A DNA stretch of 64,000 nt from Impatiens glandulifera (lineage: Eukaryota > Streptophyta > Magnoliopsida > Ericales > Balsaminaceae), in assembly GCF_907164915.1 (NCBI RefSeq), contig NC_061865.1, forward strand, positions 48,829,363 through 48,893,362. Reading direction: 5' to 3'. How positions within the stretch are numbered: the stretch's first letter is position 1; each line of letters opens with the position of its first letter. The notes beneath the pieces were generated by a model that was not told the origin of the DNA, did no database searches, and worked only from the letters and a program-made list of their open reading frames with translations. Shown here one piece after another: positions 25,256 to 36,639 of the stretch. The translations under genes and the position numbers were made by a program.

Positions 25256-25704
25256 TTCACGAGGAATTTGATCCTCAGATTCGGGAATTGCAGCGTCAGA
25301 TTGAAGTTCTTAAGCTAGAGATGGATAACAAGTTAGACTCCATTGCCGATGAGATGGTTCCTGCTGGGATGTGGAAAGAGCCTAAACAGCTATTGGATTA
25401 TGAGAACCGTTGCTATGAAATGATGGAAAAGATTGATGGTTGTAATTGTTTACCGAAGAACAAACATGGGTTTGGAGTAGCAGTGAAGAAATTTGGTGAT
25501 TCTGTTCGTCAGGATTATTTGATTGAGTTTCTGGGTTCGGATTATTACAGAGTAGAATTGTGTGATAGGATGAAGATTATGATATTTGGTTATCTTGAGA
25601 ATGGGGATCTTAAGCAAGCTGACATTTTCAATAACCTACTGGTTTCAATAGGCGGAATTGCTGGAATTGCTGTTGTGACGAATCATACAAAGAAACATCC
25701 ATAA

Positions 25705-25854
25705 TCGAGTACCCGTTGGAGATCGGGTACTCGACAAATCGAGAATCAAATTACAGATATAGATACCCATTAGAGTTAAATGAAAATCGATTTCAGGAAT
25801 ATGTAATTCACTCCTTGATGAGTAGAGTGCCATTGGCCTCCCTAAGTTTAGCTG
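25705..25854. other. 3' flank of the disrupted gene
   Basis: Probable 3' UTR followed by sequence with two inverted pieces (CGAGTACCCGTTGGAGATCGGGTACTCG at 25706-25734, a strong hairpin). The hairpin may be a MITE end; the wording GGGTACCC/GGGTACTCG also recurs at 27440-27525. Confidence 0.45.
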
Positions 25855-25998
25855 AAGTTGCTTTTGGTTTGGAAAATGAAAAAGTGGGAGGAAAGAGAAA
25901 AAAAGAGAGAAATTATTTGATTTTTTTAGCGAAAAAGATTATGCCAAATCAATCTTTCACCAAATTCTTTCACTTAATCATTTCTCAATCTTATTTAC
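25855..25998 (-). mobile_element. Degenerate inverted copy of the 6355-6565 MITE
   Basis: Reverse-complement similarity to 6415-6490: the AATCTTWTTCGCTRAAAAAATCAAATAATTTCTCT block followed by CTCCCACTTT and CATTTTCC is shared. Several substitutions; ends not clear. Confidence 0.6.
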
Positions 25999-25999
25999 A

Positions 26000-27118
26000 T
26001 TAATTTAAAATTTTATTTTATCAAACATTTAATTATAATATAAATAATATATATAAGAAACTTTAATTATATATTTTTAAAAAATTAAACTAAAACTTTA
26101 TTAATTATTACTTTTTGAAATTATTATACTTTTAAGAAAACAATTCTTATTATAAAATAATTAACTAATGGTTAAAGTTTTTACATAATTTAAAAATATA
26201 TAATATAAAATATTTTAAATTTTATAATTAAAAATATATAAAATGTGATTGTATTTATTTGAAATTATTTTTAAATAGTTTAAAAGAAATTAAATCTATG
26301 TATAAATTAAACTAAATACAATTGTTAGAATAAAATAAAATGATATTTAAATATTTAAATTATTATAAACGGAGAATAATGATGTGGAGTGTCAGAATAG
26401 TTTTTTTTATTTAAAAAATTAAATTAAGAGACTTATATTTTTAATTATTAATTAATTAAGATTATTACAAAAGTTTAAGGGATAAAAATTATGCTTTAAA
26501 TTGAATTGTGGTATTAAATAAATAAAAATATGATATTTTTAATAAAATAAAATAAATATATTTTTTAAATATAAATTATATATTAAATACAAAATTAATA
26601 TATATATATATGAATCAATATAAAAGACAAATCTCTTGTGATAAACCAGTTAGATGGCTTACCTTGGGATGAATTTGGCTGTTGTGCTCCAACCCAACAA
26701 GGGCAGTTTTTGGGTTGTGGTCCCATTTATAGGGTCAAATCAATACTCTCCTTTTACTCATTAAATAAAAATAGTTAAATCTTAAAAAAATAGAAATAAA
26801 AATCGAAATAAAGTTATAAACCCCTAATGATCTCATTTTCTTATTGGTGATTAATAACGAAGTAGTACCCTGAGGGAAGAGTGAAAAATATCGACAATAA
26901 GTCTGAAAAAATATTGAAAAACATCAAATTTAGATATTTGTAACCACATTGGGACTAAGACACAACCAGACTCTTACGGTAAGCAGTCAGGAATTTGAAA
27001 AAAAGTTTGAAATTTCTTAATCTTTAATCAATCTTCTTAGAAGATATGAAAGGAAGAATAATTCTCAATTTTGTAGATCAAAACTGAACTTGAGGATTGA
27101 TGGGCTGTTAATAAAAAA

Positions 27119-27181
<63 letters not shown>

Positions 27182-27525
27182 TAGAATTATTACTTAATTT
27201 CTCAACCAGTCTCAATTCCAAATTTCAGATTTAAAAAAGTTTACAAACTGATTTTTTTGTTTGAACTTATGCCCAATATTCCTACATAGATCTTTCACTA
27301 TCCATACAACCTCACAAATACAACACTTATAGTTGATGGAGGTTTGATTTTTACAATTTAAATAGAACCAGATCTAAATATATGTTTTTGTTTCGGGATA
27401 GATATGACAATGGTACTTGTATGTCCGATATTCGTGGGTACCCAATAGTCTAGTTCGGATATTTTAAATCAGGTACTAGGTTGGAGTCGAGCATAGGGTA
27501 TATGAGAAAGTACCTAATCGGGTAT
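26000..27525. other. AT-rich intergenic DNA with a TA microsatellite; no gene seen
   Basis: 26000-26640 is nearly pure A/T. 26640-26760 and 26820-27110 are mixed composition with no usable frame. A (TA)n tract spans 27121-27177. 27390-27525 has GACAATGGTAC and repeated GGGTAC-type motifs, reminiscent of a hAT-type MITE end, directly beside the CACTA element. Confidence 0.45.
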
Positions 27526-28039
27526 CACTAGTAAAAAATAGTTATTAACGAGGACACAAATTCTCGGTGAAAATCTAATTGTTGCCGGTGATGATTTTCA
27601 CCGAGGGCAACAAATGCTCTCGGAAGGTGTTGATAATTCGATTGTCGGTGAATGAAAAATTAATAGCACCGAGAATTTGGAGCCGTCGGAGATAATATTA
27701 TTATCGAGAGCATTAATCACTCTTAGTGAGAATTTAGTTATTTTACCGAGAGTAGAGCCAATGCTTTCGGTGATAATATGAAATTATTGTCGAGAGTCTT
27801 TCTTTAGGTCTCTCGGTGATACGCTCTTAATTAATTACCGATTGCAAACGTCTATTGCTCTCGGTGATAATAGTTTTTTTATAAATAAAATGGTTGTAAA
27901 ACCAATTATACCTATTTAAACCAAAACAATTTAAGAAACATACACAAATTATAACAAAAATATACCAATAAACCAAAATCTCATCATATACCAATCAAAG
28001 TTCTAAGAGATAAAAGCAAGTTCTAAAAAATATCATATA

Positions 28040-29420
28040 CCAAACTGATCCGGAGGTGGAGGTGGAGGTGGAGGTGGAGGTGGATGATATCTAGCCATAA
28101 ACGCCGCTAGTTGGTTTTGGAATTCTTTTTTTTGTCTTTCCAACTGTCTTTGTATCTCAAGTGTTTGCTCTTATATCACATTTGCTTGCTCCTGTAATTG
28201 AGACTCTAGATGTTCTATTTTCCTCGAAGACTCAGCTTGTAATTCATTGCGAAACTACTTCAACTCTTTCTCCCTCCGCTGCGATTGGCTTCCACTCCAC
28301 AAATATCCACAAAATTGGGTGGGCCTCACCCTGAATCCCATCCCAATGACCATATCGTGCCCTTGTCGTCCAAAAACGTTCTCAAAAAACTCATATTCAG
28401 ACATATCAGGATTTCTCTCCATCGTCTGATGCATCGTATCCTACAAAATGAAAGAAAATGTGATTAGTTAATTATAACAACAATAAGTAAGTGAAATATG
28501 AAATACATTTACAATCTTTTACTGTAAATGGGGATCTACCACACGAGTAATTCCTCTCATGTTCTTTTCTACTGTTTGTCACGTAAAAAAGGTCAATGTG
28601 TGATGTCGCCTTACCCGTAGTCCTCTCTTGAGAATACTAAATGTTAATCATCAATATATAGTTACAAAATTATTGACTCTCGAATAAATACACTTACAAT
28701 TTTTGATGCCACCTAAGAGAATGACACACTCCATGCATGATGTGTCAATCGAATATATTCTTCCAGTTTTTAGAATTTCGCTCACTTCTTACCTATTTTT
28801 GAAAACATCAATTTATACTTAGTTTTATTGTAAACAAGGATGTATAAAGTTTAAAATTTAAAGATTCACTCAGAAATCGTCTCAGAGAAAGTGGCGCTCC
28901 AAAATGTAATTCTAATTATGTTACGAATATTCATCCACAATGTGTGCTCTGATAGCTGCTACATCCCCATCACGAGCCTTAACATGGTTTCGATTAATAT
29001 CAAATCCCAACATCCCAAGCCTACTTAACATGTTCCATTATTTGTTGCCAATAATGCTCAATATGTTCTGGCACTGCCTCAAATCAAAACGAGAATGAAA
29101 AGTTATTCATTAACTATTATTATGTATCATAGAATGAAAGTTAATAAAATAAGATATTAAAAACTTATCGTTACCGACTTCCAAAGACGCTCTCTATCGG
29201 TGAAGCTCAAGTCTGACCAATGCAACAGACATTGTGATATCACATTGGGGTCCCGAACCACGATCCTAATATATCAGGACCATATCGTGTTGTTGTTGCA
29301 ACACACCTTCTCACTTGGCGAAATATATATTGTTATTTTCTGACCTGGAGTCAATTTTAGAGGGCAATGTTCATATTTTTGCTCTAACCCCTTCTCTTTG
29401 ATGTAGATTCTATAAAGATA
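28040..29420 (-). pseudogene. Ptta/En-Spm transposon gene fragment, left arm
   Basis: Minus-strand relatives of the right-arm fragment. It contains a WSD.SFTDRERLW-like segment near 29190, an exon-intron style break (CTTACCGTT-type donor region at about 29165-29175), and a Gln/Glu-rich coiled-coil segment at 28130-28260. A GGAGGT repeat (28052-28083), which would encode polyproline on the minus strand, is present in this arm only. Frames are broken by stops. Family: plant transposase Ptta/En/Spm (PF03004-type), recalled from motif resemblance, not searched. Confidence 0.55.
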
Positions 29421-29698
29421 TTAGACAACATTAGTAATTGAATATTTATGTATTCAAAGAATTATAACATATACATGGTTGGGAGGATGATGTCGTCGTC
29501 ATTTTAACTACCGAAAATGTCGGATTTACATGGTCGGGTGACTCTAATGAGCTAGGTGGACGACTCACCCGTCAATGTAGATCTAACGTTTCTGGAGGTT
29601 GAGATGATAGAGACATTATCCTCCCATCCAAATATATGTTATAATTGTTTGAATACATAAAAAATTAGTTACTAATGTTGTATAATACTTTTGTAGAA

Positions 29699-31070
29699 TC
29701 TACATCAAATATAAAGGGTCGGGGCAAAAATAAGAACATTGTCCTCTCGAAATTGACCCCGGGTTAGAAAATAACAATACAATTCTCTCCAAATGGGAAG
29801 GTGTGTTGCAACAATGACATTATATGGTCCAGTCATATTGGGATCGTGGTTCAGGACCCAACTATGATATCACATCGCCTACTGCATTGGTCAGACTTGA
29901 GCTCCACCGACAAAGAGCGTCTTTGGAAGTTGGTAACGGTAAGTTTTTAATATCTTATTTTATTAACTTTCATTCTCTAATACATAATAATAATTAATGA
30001 ATAACTTAATCCCATGTCTTTGCATAATATTTTTGAGGCATTGTCGTAACTATCAAACATTATCGACAATAAATAATGGAACATGTTAAGGTGGTTTGGG
30101 ATAAATTCCGATGTAATATCAACCGAAATCATGTTAAGGCTCAAGATAGAGATTTAGCAGCTATTCAGAGCACACATCCCGTATGAATATTCGCAAGATG
30201 ATTGAAATTACATTTTGGAGCGTCACTTTCTCTAAGACAATTTCCGGGTGAATATTTAAATTCTAAATTTTATACATCCTTGTTTATAATATAACTAAGT
30301 ATTAGTTGATATTTTCAAAAATAGGTAATAGTTGAGCGAAATTCTAAAAACAGGAAAAATGTTCGATTGACACATCATGCGGGGAGTGTGTCATTCTCTC
30401 AGGTGACAACAAAAATGGTAATGGTATTTATTCAAGAGTCAATAATATGTTAAGTATATTCTGATAATTAACATTAAAATTTAATCTTCTTAAGAGAGGA
30501 CTACGGGTAAGACGCCATCACACATTGACCTTTCCTACGAGACACTCAATAGAAAAGCAATAGGAGATGACTCTACTCGTGTGGTGGATCTGATTTACGG
30601 GAGAAGATTGTAAGTGTACTTCATATTTCACTTACTTATTGATGTTATAATTAACTAATCAATTTTTTTATTTCATTTTTAGGATGCGATGCGTCAGACG
30701 ATGAAGAGAAATTCCGATAAAACCGAATATAAGCTGACCGAGAACGTTTTTGGACAACAAGGGCACAGTATAGTCATTAAGATGAGATCCGGAGTGAGGT
30801 CCACCCAATTTTGAGGAGATTTGGGAGGTGGAAGCCAATTGCAGCAATGGGAGCAAGAGATCGAGAAATTGTGTAGTGAATTACAAGTTGAGTGTTCGAG
30901 GAAAATAAAACATCTAGAGTCTCGATTATAAGAGAAAGCAAATGTGATACAGGAGCAAGCACTTGAGACACAAAGATAGCTGAAAAGACAAAGAGAATAA
31001 TTTCATAACCAGTTAACGATGTTTATGGCGAGATATTATCTACTTCCACCTCTGGATCAATTTAGTATAT
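29699..31070 (+). pseudogene. Ptta/En-Spm transposon gene fragment, right arm
   Basis: First part (29699-29938) reads KGRGKNKNIVLSKLTPG and later HWSDLSSTDKERLWKLV. The latter resembles the segment of Ptta/En-Spm proteins that precedes a KLLVKFDF-like motif. It is followed by GGTAAGTTT, a splice-donor sequence. A second part begins after TTCATTTTTAG at 30682 with MRCVRR- or MRQTMKRNSDK-type reading and continues into a Gln/Glu-rich coiled coil (about 30830-31010). Internal stops are present. It points outward from the palindrome centre, divergent from the left-arm copy. Confidence 0.55.
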
Positions 31071-31626
31071 TATATTATTTAGAACTAGCTTTTATCTTTT
31101 AGAACTTTGAAGTGGTATATGATAAATTTTTGGATGACTGTATTTTTGGATGAACTAGGATTTTGGTTTATTGATATATGAAATTTGGTATATATTTATT
31201 GTGTGTATGATTTATGAAATTGTTTTGGTTTAAATAGGTATAATCGATTTACAACCATTTTATTAAAAAAAAAACTGATTATCACCGAGAGCAATAAATG
31301 TCTACTCTCGGTAATCATTTAAGAGTAAGAGGATCACTGAGAGCTAAAGAAAGGCTCTCGACAATGATTTCAGATTTTCATAGAGAGCATTGACTCTGCT
31401 CTCGGTAAAAGAATTGAATTATCACCGAAAGTGATTAGTGTTTTTGGTAATAATATTATCTTCGACGGCTCCAAATGTTCTCGGTGCTATTAATTTTTCC
31501 ATTACCGACAGTCAAATTACCGTTACCTTCCGAGAGCATTTGTCGCCCACGATAAAAACCATCACCGAAGTCAATTAGGCTTTCACAGAGTTTTTTCCCT
31601 CGTTAAATGTCATTTTCTTACTAGTG

Positions 31627-32408
31627 AATGTGACAAGTTATGTGTTAGCGGAGATTGCTTAATTATTCAAAGGTAGGTAAATCGTTGAGAAATTTTCATG
31701 GGACTCAGTTATCATATTCTAATGTTTTATAAAACCTCGGTAATAGCTACTTTGTTACTTTGTGATGGATTTAAATGATGTTTAGAATGTGATTACAATT
31801 TTGAATATATGTTATGAATCACATTGTATTTGTTGTTACATCTTCTTCTGAAATAACATCTCTATAATTATCTAGTGGTCTAAAGATTCATTCTAAGTTC
31901 CATATCCAAATAAAAACAAATAAAATGTCTGTTAGTAATATGGATCATTAATTGACAAAGAATGAGCTAGGCTACTATTACCTAAATTTTTTATTTTGTG
32001 GCATTAGATCTAACCTAAGATATGATTAGTACGAAGACTTGCTAATGCACTCAAAAGATATATATATCTCATAGAGTAACTTATGCATTGTTAAATTAGT
32101 TAACCAGGGAATAAATCATACCAGGAATCTTAATTCACAATTTTTTGCTGAAAGCATGCACTCATTTGGAAAGCATGCACTCATTTGGATCTTGCTTTCC
32201 CATCGCAAACAAGCTCCATGGCCAAATAAACATGTTTTATCGCTATATATAACCATCTACAAAACTATTCTATAAGAGTAGCAAAGTGGAAATAATATGC
32301 GGATTACTTACAAGATACAAGTAACTATCAATCTCTATAGCCAAGAGTCTCTTCATAGTGTCAAATAAGCAATAATTGTTCCTGTAAACCAAAATTTTTG
32401 GTATTATT
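31627..32408. other. Intergenic; no gene seen
   Basis: Mixed-composition single-copy-looking DNA with a small duplication of AAAGCATGCACTCATTTGGA at 32151-32188. No frame longer than about 60 codons and no recognised element. Confidence 0.4.
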
Positions 32409-34017
32409 AGTTTCAAAATACATAAAATCGAATTCAAAAGAATTGAATGTTTATATTTACTATTTTTGTTTACTCATGTTTAGTTTGATGTTTTTGATGT
32501 ATTTTAATTAGATATTAGAGAGTAAGGTTAAAATGAATAGCCCGTTGTGGTATGAACAACAATATGTGACATGCATTTAAAAAGAAACTAAATATATTTT
32601 GAAGAAATATTTCTTCATTTTCAAGAAGCTGTAAAATGATTCTGAAATTAAGATTTAAGAAAATATTGGATTCCTTCACTTTGGATCATCAAACGCTCTC
32701 GATTTCACAATTAATTGATCATTTCTTGAATAATATGATCAAATTCCTACAATTCTCTCTTTGTACAACAAAAATTTGTATTAGAAAAATAACTCGGATA
32801 CATATAAATAATAACAAAAATAGTTTAGGCATGTGCAAGATTTAGAGCCTTCCACAAATTAAAATGAAGGATGAAAGAAACGGGGAGTCTTTCACTAGAC
32901 TAGACTATGTTTATTATATGTTTATCTCTTTAATGTTATGTATACATGATTAGACGTTACAAATAAATACTATTAAATAGGCAATTGAAAATATTATTCT
33001 CAGTCAAAATTAATACCATATATTCCATATATTCTCAATCATCATTAATACCATATAAAACTAATAATATATTAGTCATAATATCATTATATTTTGGTGA
33101 CCAAGAGGTATTTTATTCATATCTTATATTTTGTCGAAAAATTTGGTATAAAAAAATTCATATATTTATCTTACATTTAGTATAAAAAAAATTCATACAT
33201 TTACTTACCTTGATTTTGGTATATTTTAATTTCGGTATGGTATCAATATTATACTTTGATACCTAAAAAACATATAAATTAAAAAAAACAATGTAATTAC
33301 TACATAAACGTAACACAAAACTAAAAAAACGATATTTATTATAAATTAAAATATTCGTTTTAAAATTTAACATTGGTAAAAACTAGCAAATGTTAAAATT
33401 AAAGTTAGTTAAAAAAATTGGAATTAACAAAATAAACATAAATATAGTCACTAAAGTGAAGGCAAAAGAATGAAATTCATAATGGTCTTTAATCATATTT
33501 GTCCCTGCAAATTTGTTTTATAAATTGATAATACATAAATTAAAGTTAAATAATAATATTAATAATAAATATTAGTTAATTTAGACTTAATTAATTAAAA
33601 AAAATCACTCTTTCATTTTTTTTTCAATTTTCTTAAACAATCCAAGTTAATCATCGTCTGTAGGATATTTTGATAAGTTCAGTTCTTTTCCTTTTAGTCA
33701 ATCATTTGTGCAAATCAATGTTTTCACCATTTTAGAACTCAAACTGTTCTTAAAAATATTCATTATCTTTTTACCCAAGCTTAAAACAGACTCACTAATA
33801 ATCGTTAATGACTAGATTACAAAATTATCTTTGACAATAATTGAAAGGATTGGATACCAAATTTGACTTTCTTTCCACAACTCGAAGAGACTGAAAGTTA
33901 GATTGAATCTTTTTTCAATCTTATCGATAAAATAGAGATTATATATTGAATAATATTTCAGTATAATTATATTTTAATAATTAAATTAATATAAAATCTA
34001 TTTAATTATTTCTTATG

Positions 34018-34053
<36 letters not shown>

Positions 34054-34630
34054 TTATAGATACTTAAAAATCGAGATTTTCGATATATATTACAGTACAA
34101 TATTTTCGATATACTTATAATATTGGTAATTTTTTCCACCCTAGTTATGATCCCTTTTAAATTAAAAGAGTTTTTAATCTTTAATCTAATCTAAACCTTT
34201 GAATTTCTTAGTTAAATAGTTTAAGTATAAACTATAATATGAATTTAATAAGTACAATTTAATAGTGAAATTCAATAAAAGTAACTAAAATAAAATAAAA
34301 TGTCATATAATCAAAACATTAAATAAAGTTGTCTCTTTAACTGCTTTTGCAACTTGTGTATGGTAACGACCTTTTATATTTCCAATTTATAATATATTTT
34401 AAATTTTGAGCCTTTTACTTTATAAAATTTATTTAAGGATCCATCGCAAAAGTTTTAAATAAATAATTATTTTAGATATAAAGTTCGTATCGACCAAACT
34501 TAAAAGGTAATCAATTTCGGACTATAAATTCAAAATATATAATATAAATTAATATATTAGTAAATATGTTAAATTATACTAAATTAACAACCTTATTCTT
34601 ATTTGTTTTATAGATATTTAAGCATATATA
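32409..34630. repeat. Dispersed duplication, copy B (without the Helitron/Copia insertion)
   Basis: 32409-33075 matches 51376-52085, and 34150-34630 matches 52195-52261 continued at 59567-59960. Shared landmarks include CAAAAGAATTGAATGTTTATATTTAC, GACATGCATTTAAAAAGAAACTAAATATATTTTGAAGAAAT and GAGTTTTTAATCTTTAAT. In copy B the junction TTAGTTAAA-TAGTTTAAG at 34213-34230 is continuous. In copy A the same junction is split by 7.3 kb. Copy B has about 1 kb (33080-34150) absent from copy A. No coding sequence recognised. Confidence 0.85.
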
Positions 34631-34639
34631 TATATATAT

Positions 34640-34864
34640 AACCCGAAAAACCGACGGTTGACCGTCTCGGGCAGAGCGCTCAAGGCAAGGTCAACGGACC
34701 AGCCAGCGGCACAATCAACATGGATAGGACCCAGGCCTAGCCTAGACCTAGGCCTAGACATACGCGGAAGCCAACGACCGATCCATGCATGGACGCGACA
34801 CAACAATCTAGGCCCATGCAAACGCCTAGACACGTTTTAGGGCTATTCTTCATGTTCTTCCCTA
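34640..34864. other. GC-rich stretch of unknown origin
   Basis: A block rich in G/C and in CCTAGGCCTAGACC-type motifs (34735-34760), very different from the surrounding A/T-rich DNA. It looks like part of a retroelement LTR but has no identified partner. Short frames on both strands are not convincing as genes. Confidence 0.35.
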
Positions 34865-34872
34865 GTTCTTCG

Positions 34873-35166
34873 TAGGGCCGACCCTTGGTAAGGCAAACAA
34901 TGCACTTGCATAGGGTCCCCACTTTTATAGGGCCCCATTTTTTAATATTAATAATATTATTTTATTAATATTATTTTTTCCTCTTTTTTCTCCTTCAATA
35001 TTAAATATATATTATAAAAAAAACTTTTTTATCTTCTTTTTAGTCTCCGTATTATAATATATTAATTAATTATATTTTATTTTATACTATTAAAAAACTT
35101 TTTACTATTTTAAGGTCCCAAAAAATTAAATTTGCATAGGGTCCCAAATTCTCCGGGCCGGCCCTA
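34873..35166. mobile_element. hAT-type MITE with perfect 8-bp target duplication
   Basis: 294 bp with terminal inverted repeats TAGGGCCGACCC and GGGCCGGCCCTA. GTTCTTCG flanks both sides (34865-34872 and 35167-35174). An 8-bp duplication and TAGGG-type ends fit the hAT superfamily. Subterminal GCATAGGGTCCC is repeated as GCATAGGGTCCC near both ends in the same orientation. No coding capacity. The perfect duplication suggests a relatively recent insertion. Confidence 0.85.
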
Positions 35167-35174
35167 GTTCTTCG

Positions 35175-35929
35175 TGAGACAAAAACATATGGTCTTTAGT
35201 TTCCTTTGATTTCAGAAATCGACGATATCCCTTATGATACTTTCCCAAATCAAGCCCCGAAAGAAATTACATGATCGGGGATTAAAGGAATTTAATTATG
35301 AGAGGAGTTCGAATTAAATAAGCTCAAATTGTTTTTATTTTATTTTCAAAAATTGAGCGACTAGGGTTGAAATTCGACCAAACCCTCTTTCCAATAGTTT
35401 AAATAAACAGAGGTCACGACTATATTTTTCAGCATCCAACAGTGTGGCTTAGTATTTGACCGATGATGCTAGCCACACGATTGTATTTTCGATCCACGAC
35501 CGTTGAATTTAGCCATCCAGACTCGCGAGTCGCGCCTGACTGACTCGATGACCACATACCTAACCCGTTTTCTCACTAGGCTTTGTTTGTTTGGTTTATT
35601 TTGTATTTATTTTGTTAATTTTTTTGTTTGCATGCCTATGATTATTTTCTAAAAATCTAAAATTTATAAAATAACTAAAAATAATATTTTCAAAAAAAAC
35701 CAAAAAATTAGTTTCGTTAAGGGTTTGTTGCATTTGTAATATGTACTAATTTTCCTTTTTTTATCGTAATTTTCATTTAAAATATATTAAGGAATGATAA
35801 AATGTAGTGGTTGTAAACTATATAGGAAAAAATAGAGTATGTTTCCCAGTCACCAAATAAGCTTTAATAAAACAATGAGAATAGAAGAGACTAGATAAAG
35901 TTTCTACAAACATACATGATCTCTATTTT
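35175..35929. other. Probable retroelement-derived non-coding DNA
   Basis: Mixed-composition stretch with Tat-LTR-like wording (CCTCTTTCCAATAG, ACCCGTTTTCTCACTAGGC) up to about 35600, then A/T-rich. It continues the GC-rich block interrupted by the MITE. No gene seen. Confidence 0.35.
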
Positions 35930-36420
35930 TTACAATTTAAGAAGGAATCAAACTTGGATGATATTCTGAAATATGGACATACTTATATTGGATCCAACTA
36001 TTTGAAGCTGAAGAGATGGTCTGAAGAATTGAACTTGTTAATCAAACCAAAGGAAACAACACGGATGTGGTTTATGCTTTGGAACATCCCAGTACAAACC
36101 ATTATACATTGACTAAATTACAGAAGGAGAAGAGCAATTTACCTTTGCTAGAATAAGCATTGAAGTACATCCTCGAAGTACGCTACTCTGCTAAAGAACA
36201 TGACAATATTTGACAAGAAAGGAAAGTCTACAGTCATGAAAATCTCATATGAATGTCACACATGTGTGCTTTCTGCAATACTTTCCAACATTCTAGCACT
36301 AAATGTCCAAAAGCAATTGAGGAAAGAACAGAAAATCATGAAAGCCCAAAAAGAAAAAAAACAGAAAAATGAAACAGAATAATCAAGGATCAAAGAGCAT
36401 ATTGGGAAGTTAAAGCCAAT
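35930..36420 (+). pseudogene. Retroelement fragment with DUF4283 / CCHC zinc-knuckle similarity
   Basis: In shifting plus-strand frames I read LKRWSEELNLLIKPKETTRM, then FARISIEVHP, then IFDKKGKSTVMKISYE, and finally CNTFQHSSTKCPKA. Plant LINE-type ORF1 and domesticated DUF4283 proteins have the same order, ending in a zinc knuckle of the form CxxFGHSxxxCP. At least two frameshifts and several stops break it. It is a dead fragment, length about 490 bases, followed by a Lys/Glu-rich A-rich tract to 36640. Confidence 0.55.
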
Positions 36421-36639
36421 TAGCAAGGAAAAATGCAGAGGGATAAATCAAGAAAAAATCAGAGAAAAAAAAGAAAGTAATTATGTAGAGGAATAAATTA
36501 AGGTAGAATTAAATAATGAAGAAATTGATGAAGTTGATGAAACATGGATGTTGAAGATAAACCTAAAGATAAGAAAGAGGAAGAGGCAAAAAATAAAAGT
36601 AAAGATATAATAAAGGAGAAAAAAGAAGAGAAAACTAAG

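Larger units (their letters stand above)
19895..25704 (+). pseudogene. Host gene of unknown function, split by a Copia element (exon parts 19895-20404 and 25261-25704)
   Basis: The ATG at 19895 has a good plant context (AACAATGGC) and follows a pyrimidine-rich leader. The frame runs 170 codons to 20404, where the Copia starts. After the element and the duplicated TTCAC, the same frame resumes at 25261 and runs 147 codons to TAA at 25702-25704: 317 residues without the insertion. The N-terminal part is acidic, then helical. Residues about 125-141 include a 24-base tandem duplication encoding RLNKVMK twice. The C-terminal part has a coiled-coil-like FDPQIRELQRQIEVLKLEMD and a hydrophobic tail (NNLLVSIGGIAGIAVV), suggesting a membrane anchor or buried helix. 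No stop or frameshift lies outside the insertion, so disruption is recent. I do not recognise the family. As it stands, the 5' part would end in the LTR at 20437. Confidence 0.7.
27526..31626. mobile_element. CACTA element that is a giant palindrome
   Basis: Outer ends are CACTAGTAAAAAATAG (27526) and its inverse TTTTCTTACTAGTG (ending 31626), the signature of CACTA/En-Spm elements. Flanking trinucleotides are TAT and AAT, so a 3-bp target duplication is not exact. Subterminal regions are packed with CTCGGTGATAATAG-like motifs, as CACTA elements carry repeated transposase sites. Unusually, homology continues far beyond the ends. The left arm (27526-29494) and right arm (29611-31626) are inverted copies of each other, base for base with scattered differences and small indels, leaving a ~116-base unpaired centre. 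No complete transposase is present. Confidence 0.85.

Noticed and set aside
25716..26003. A second small gene just after the disrupted host gene
   Set aside because: The frame runs through a hairpin and the degenerate MITE at 25855-25998; no start context or recognisable protein.
34618..34922. Overlapping 60-71 codon frames on both strands in the GC-rich block
   Set aside because: The GC-rich composition lowers stop-codon frequency; both strands are equally open and no motif is visible.
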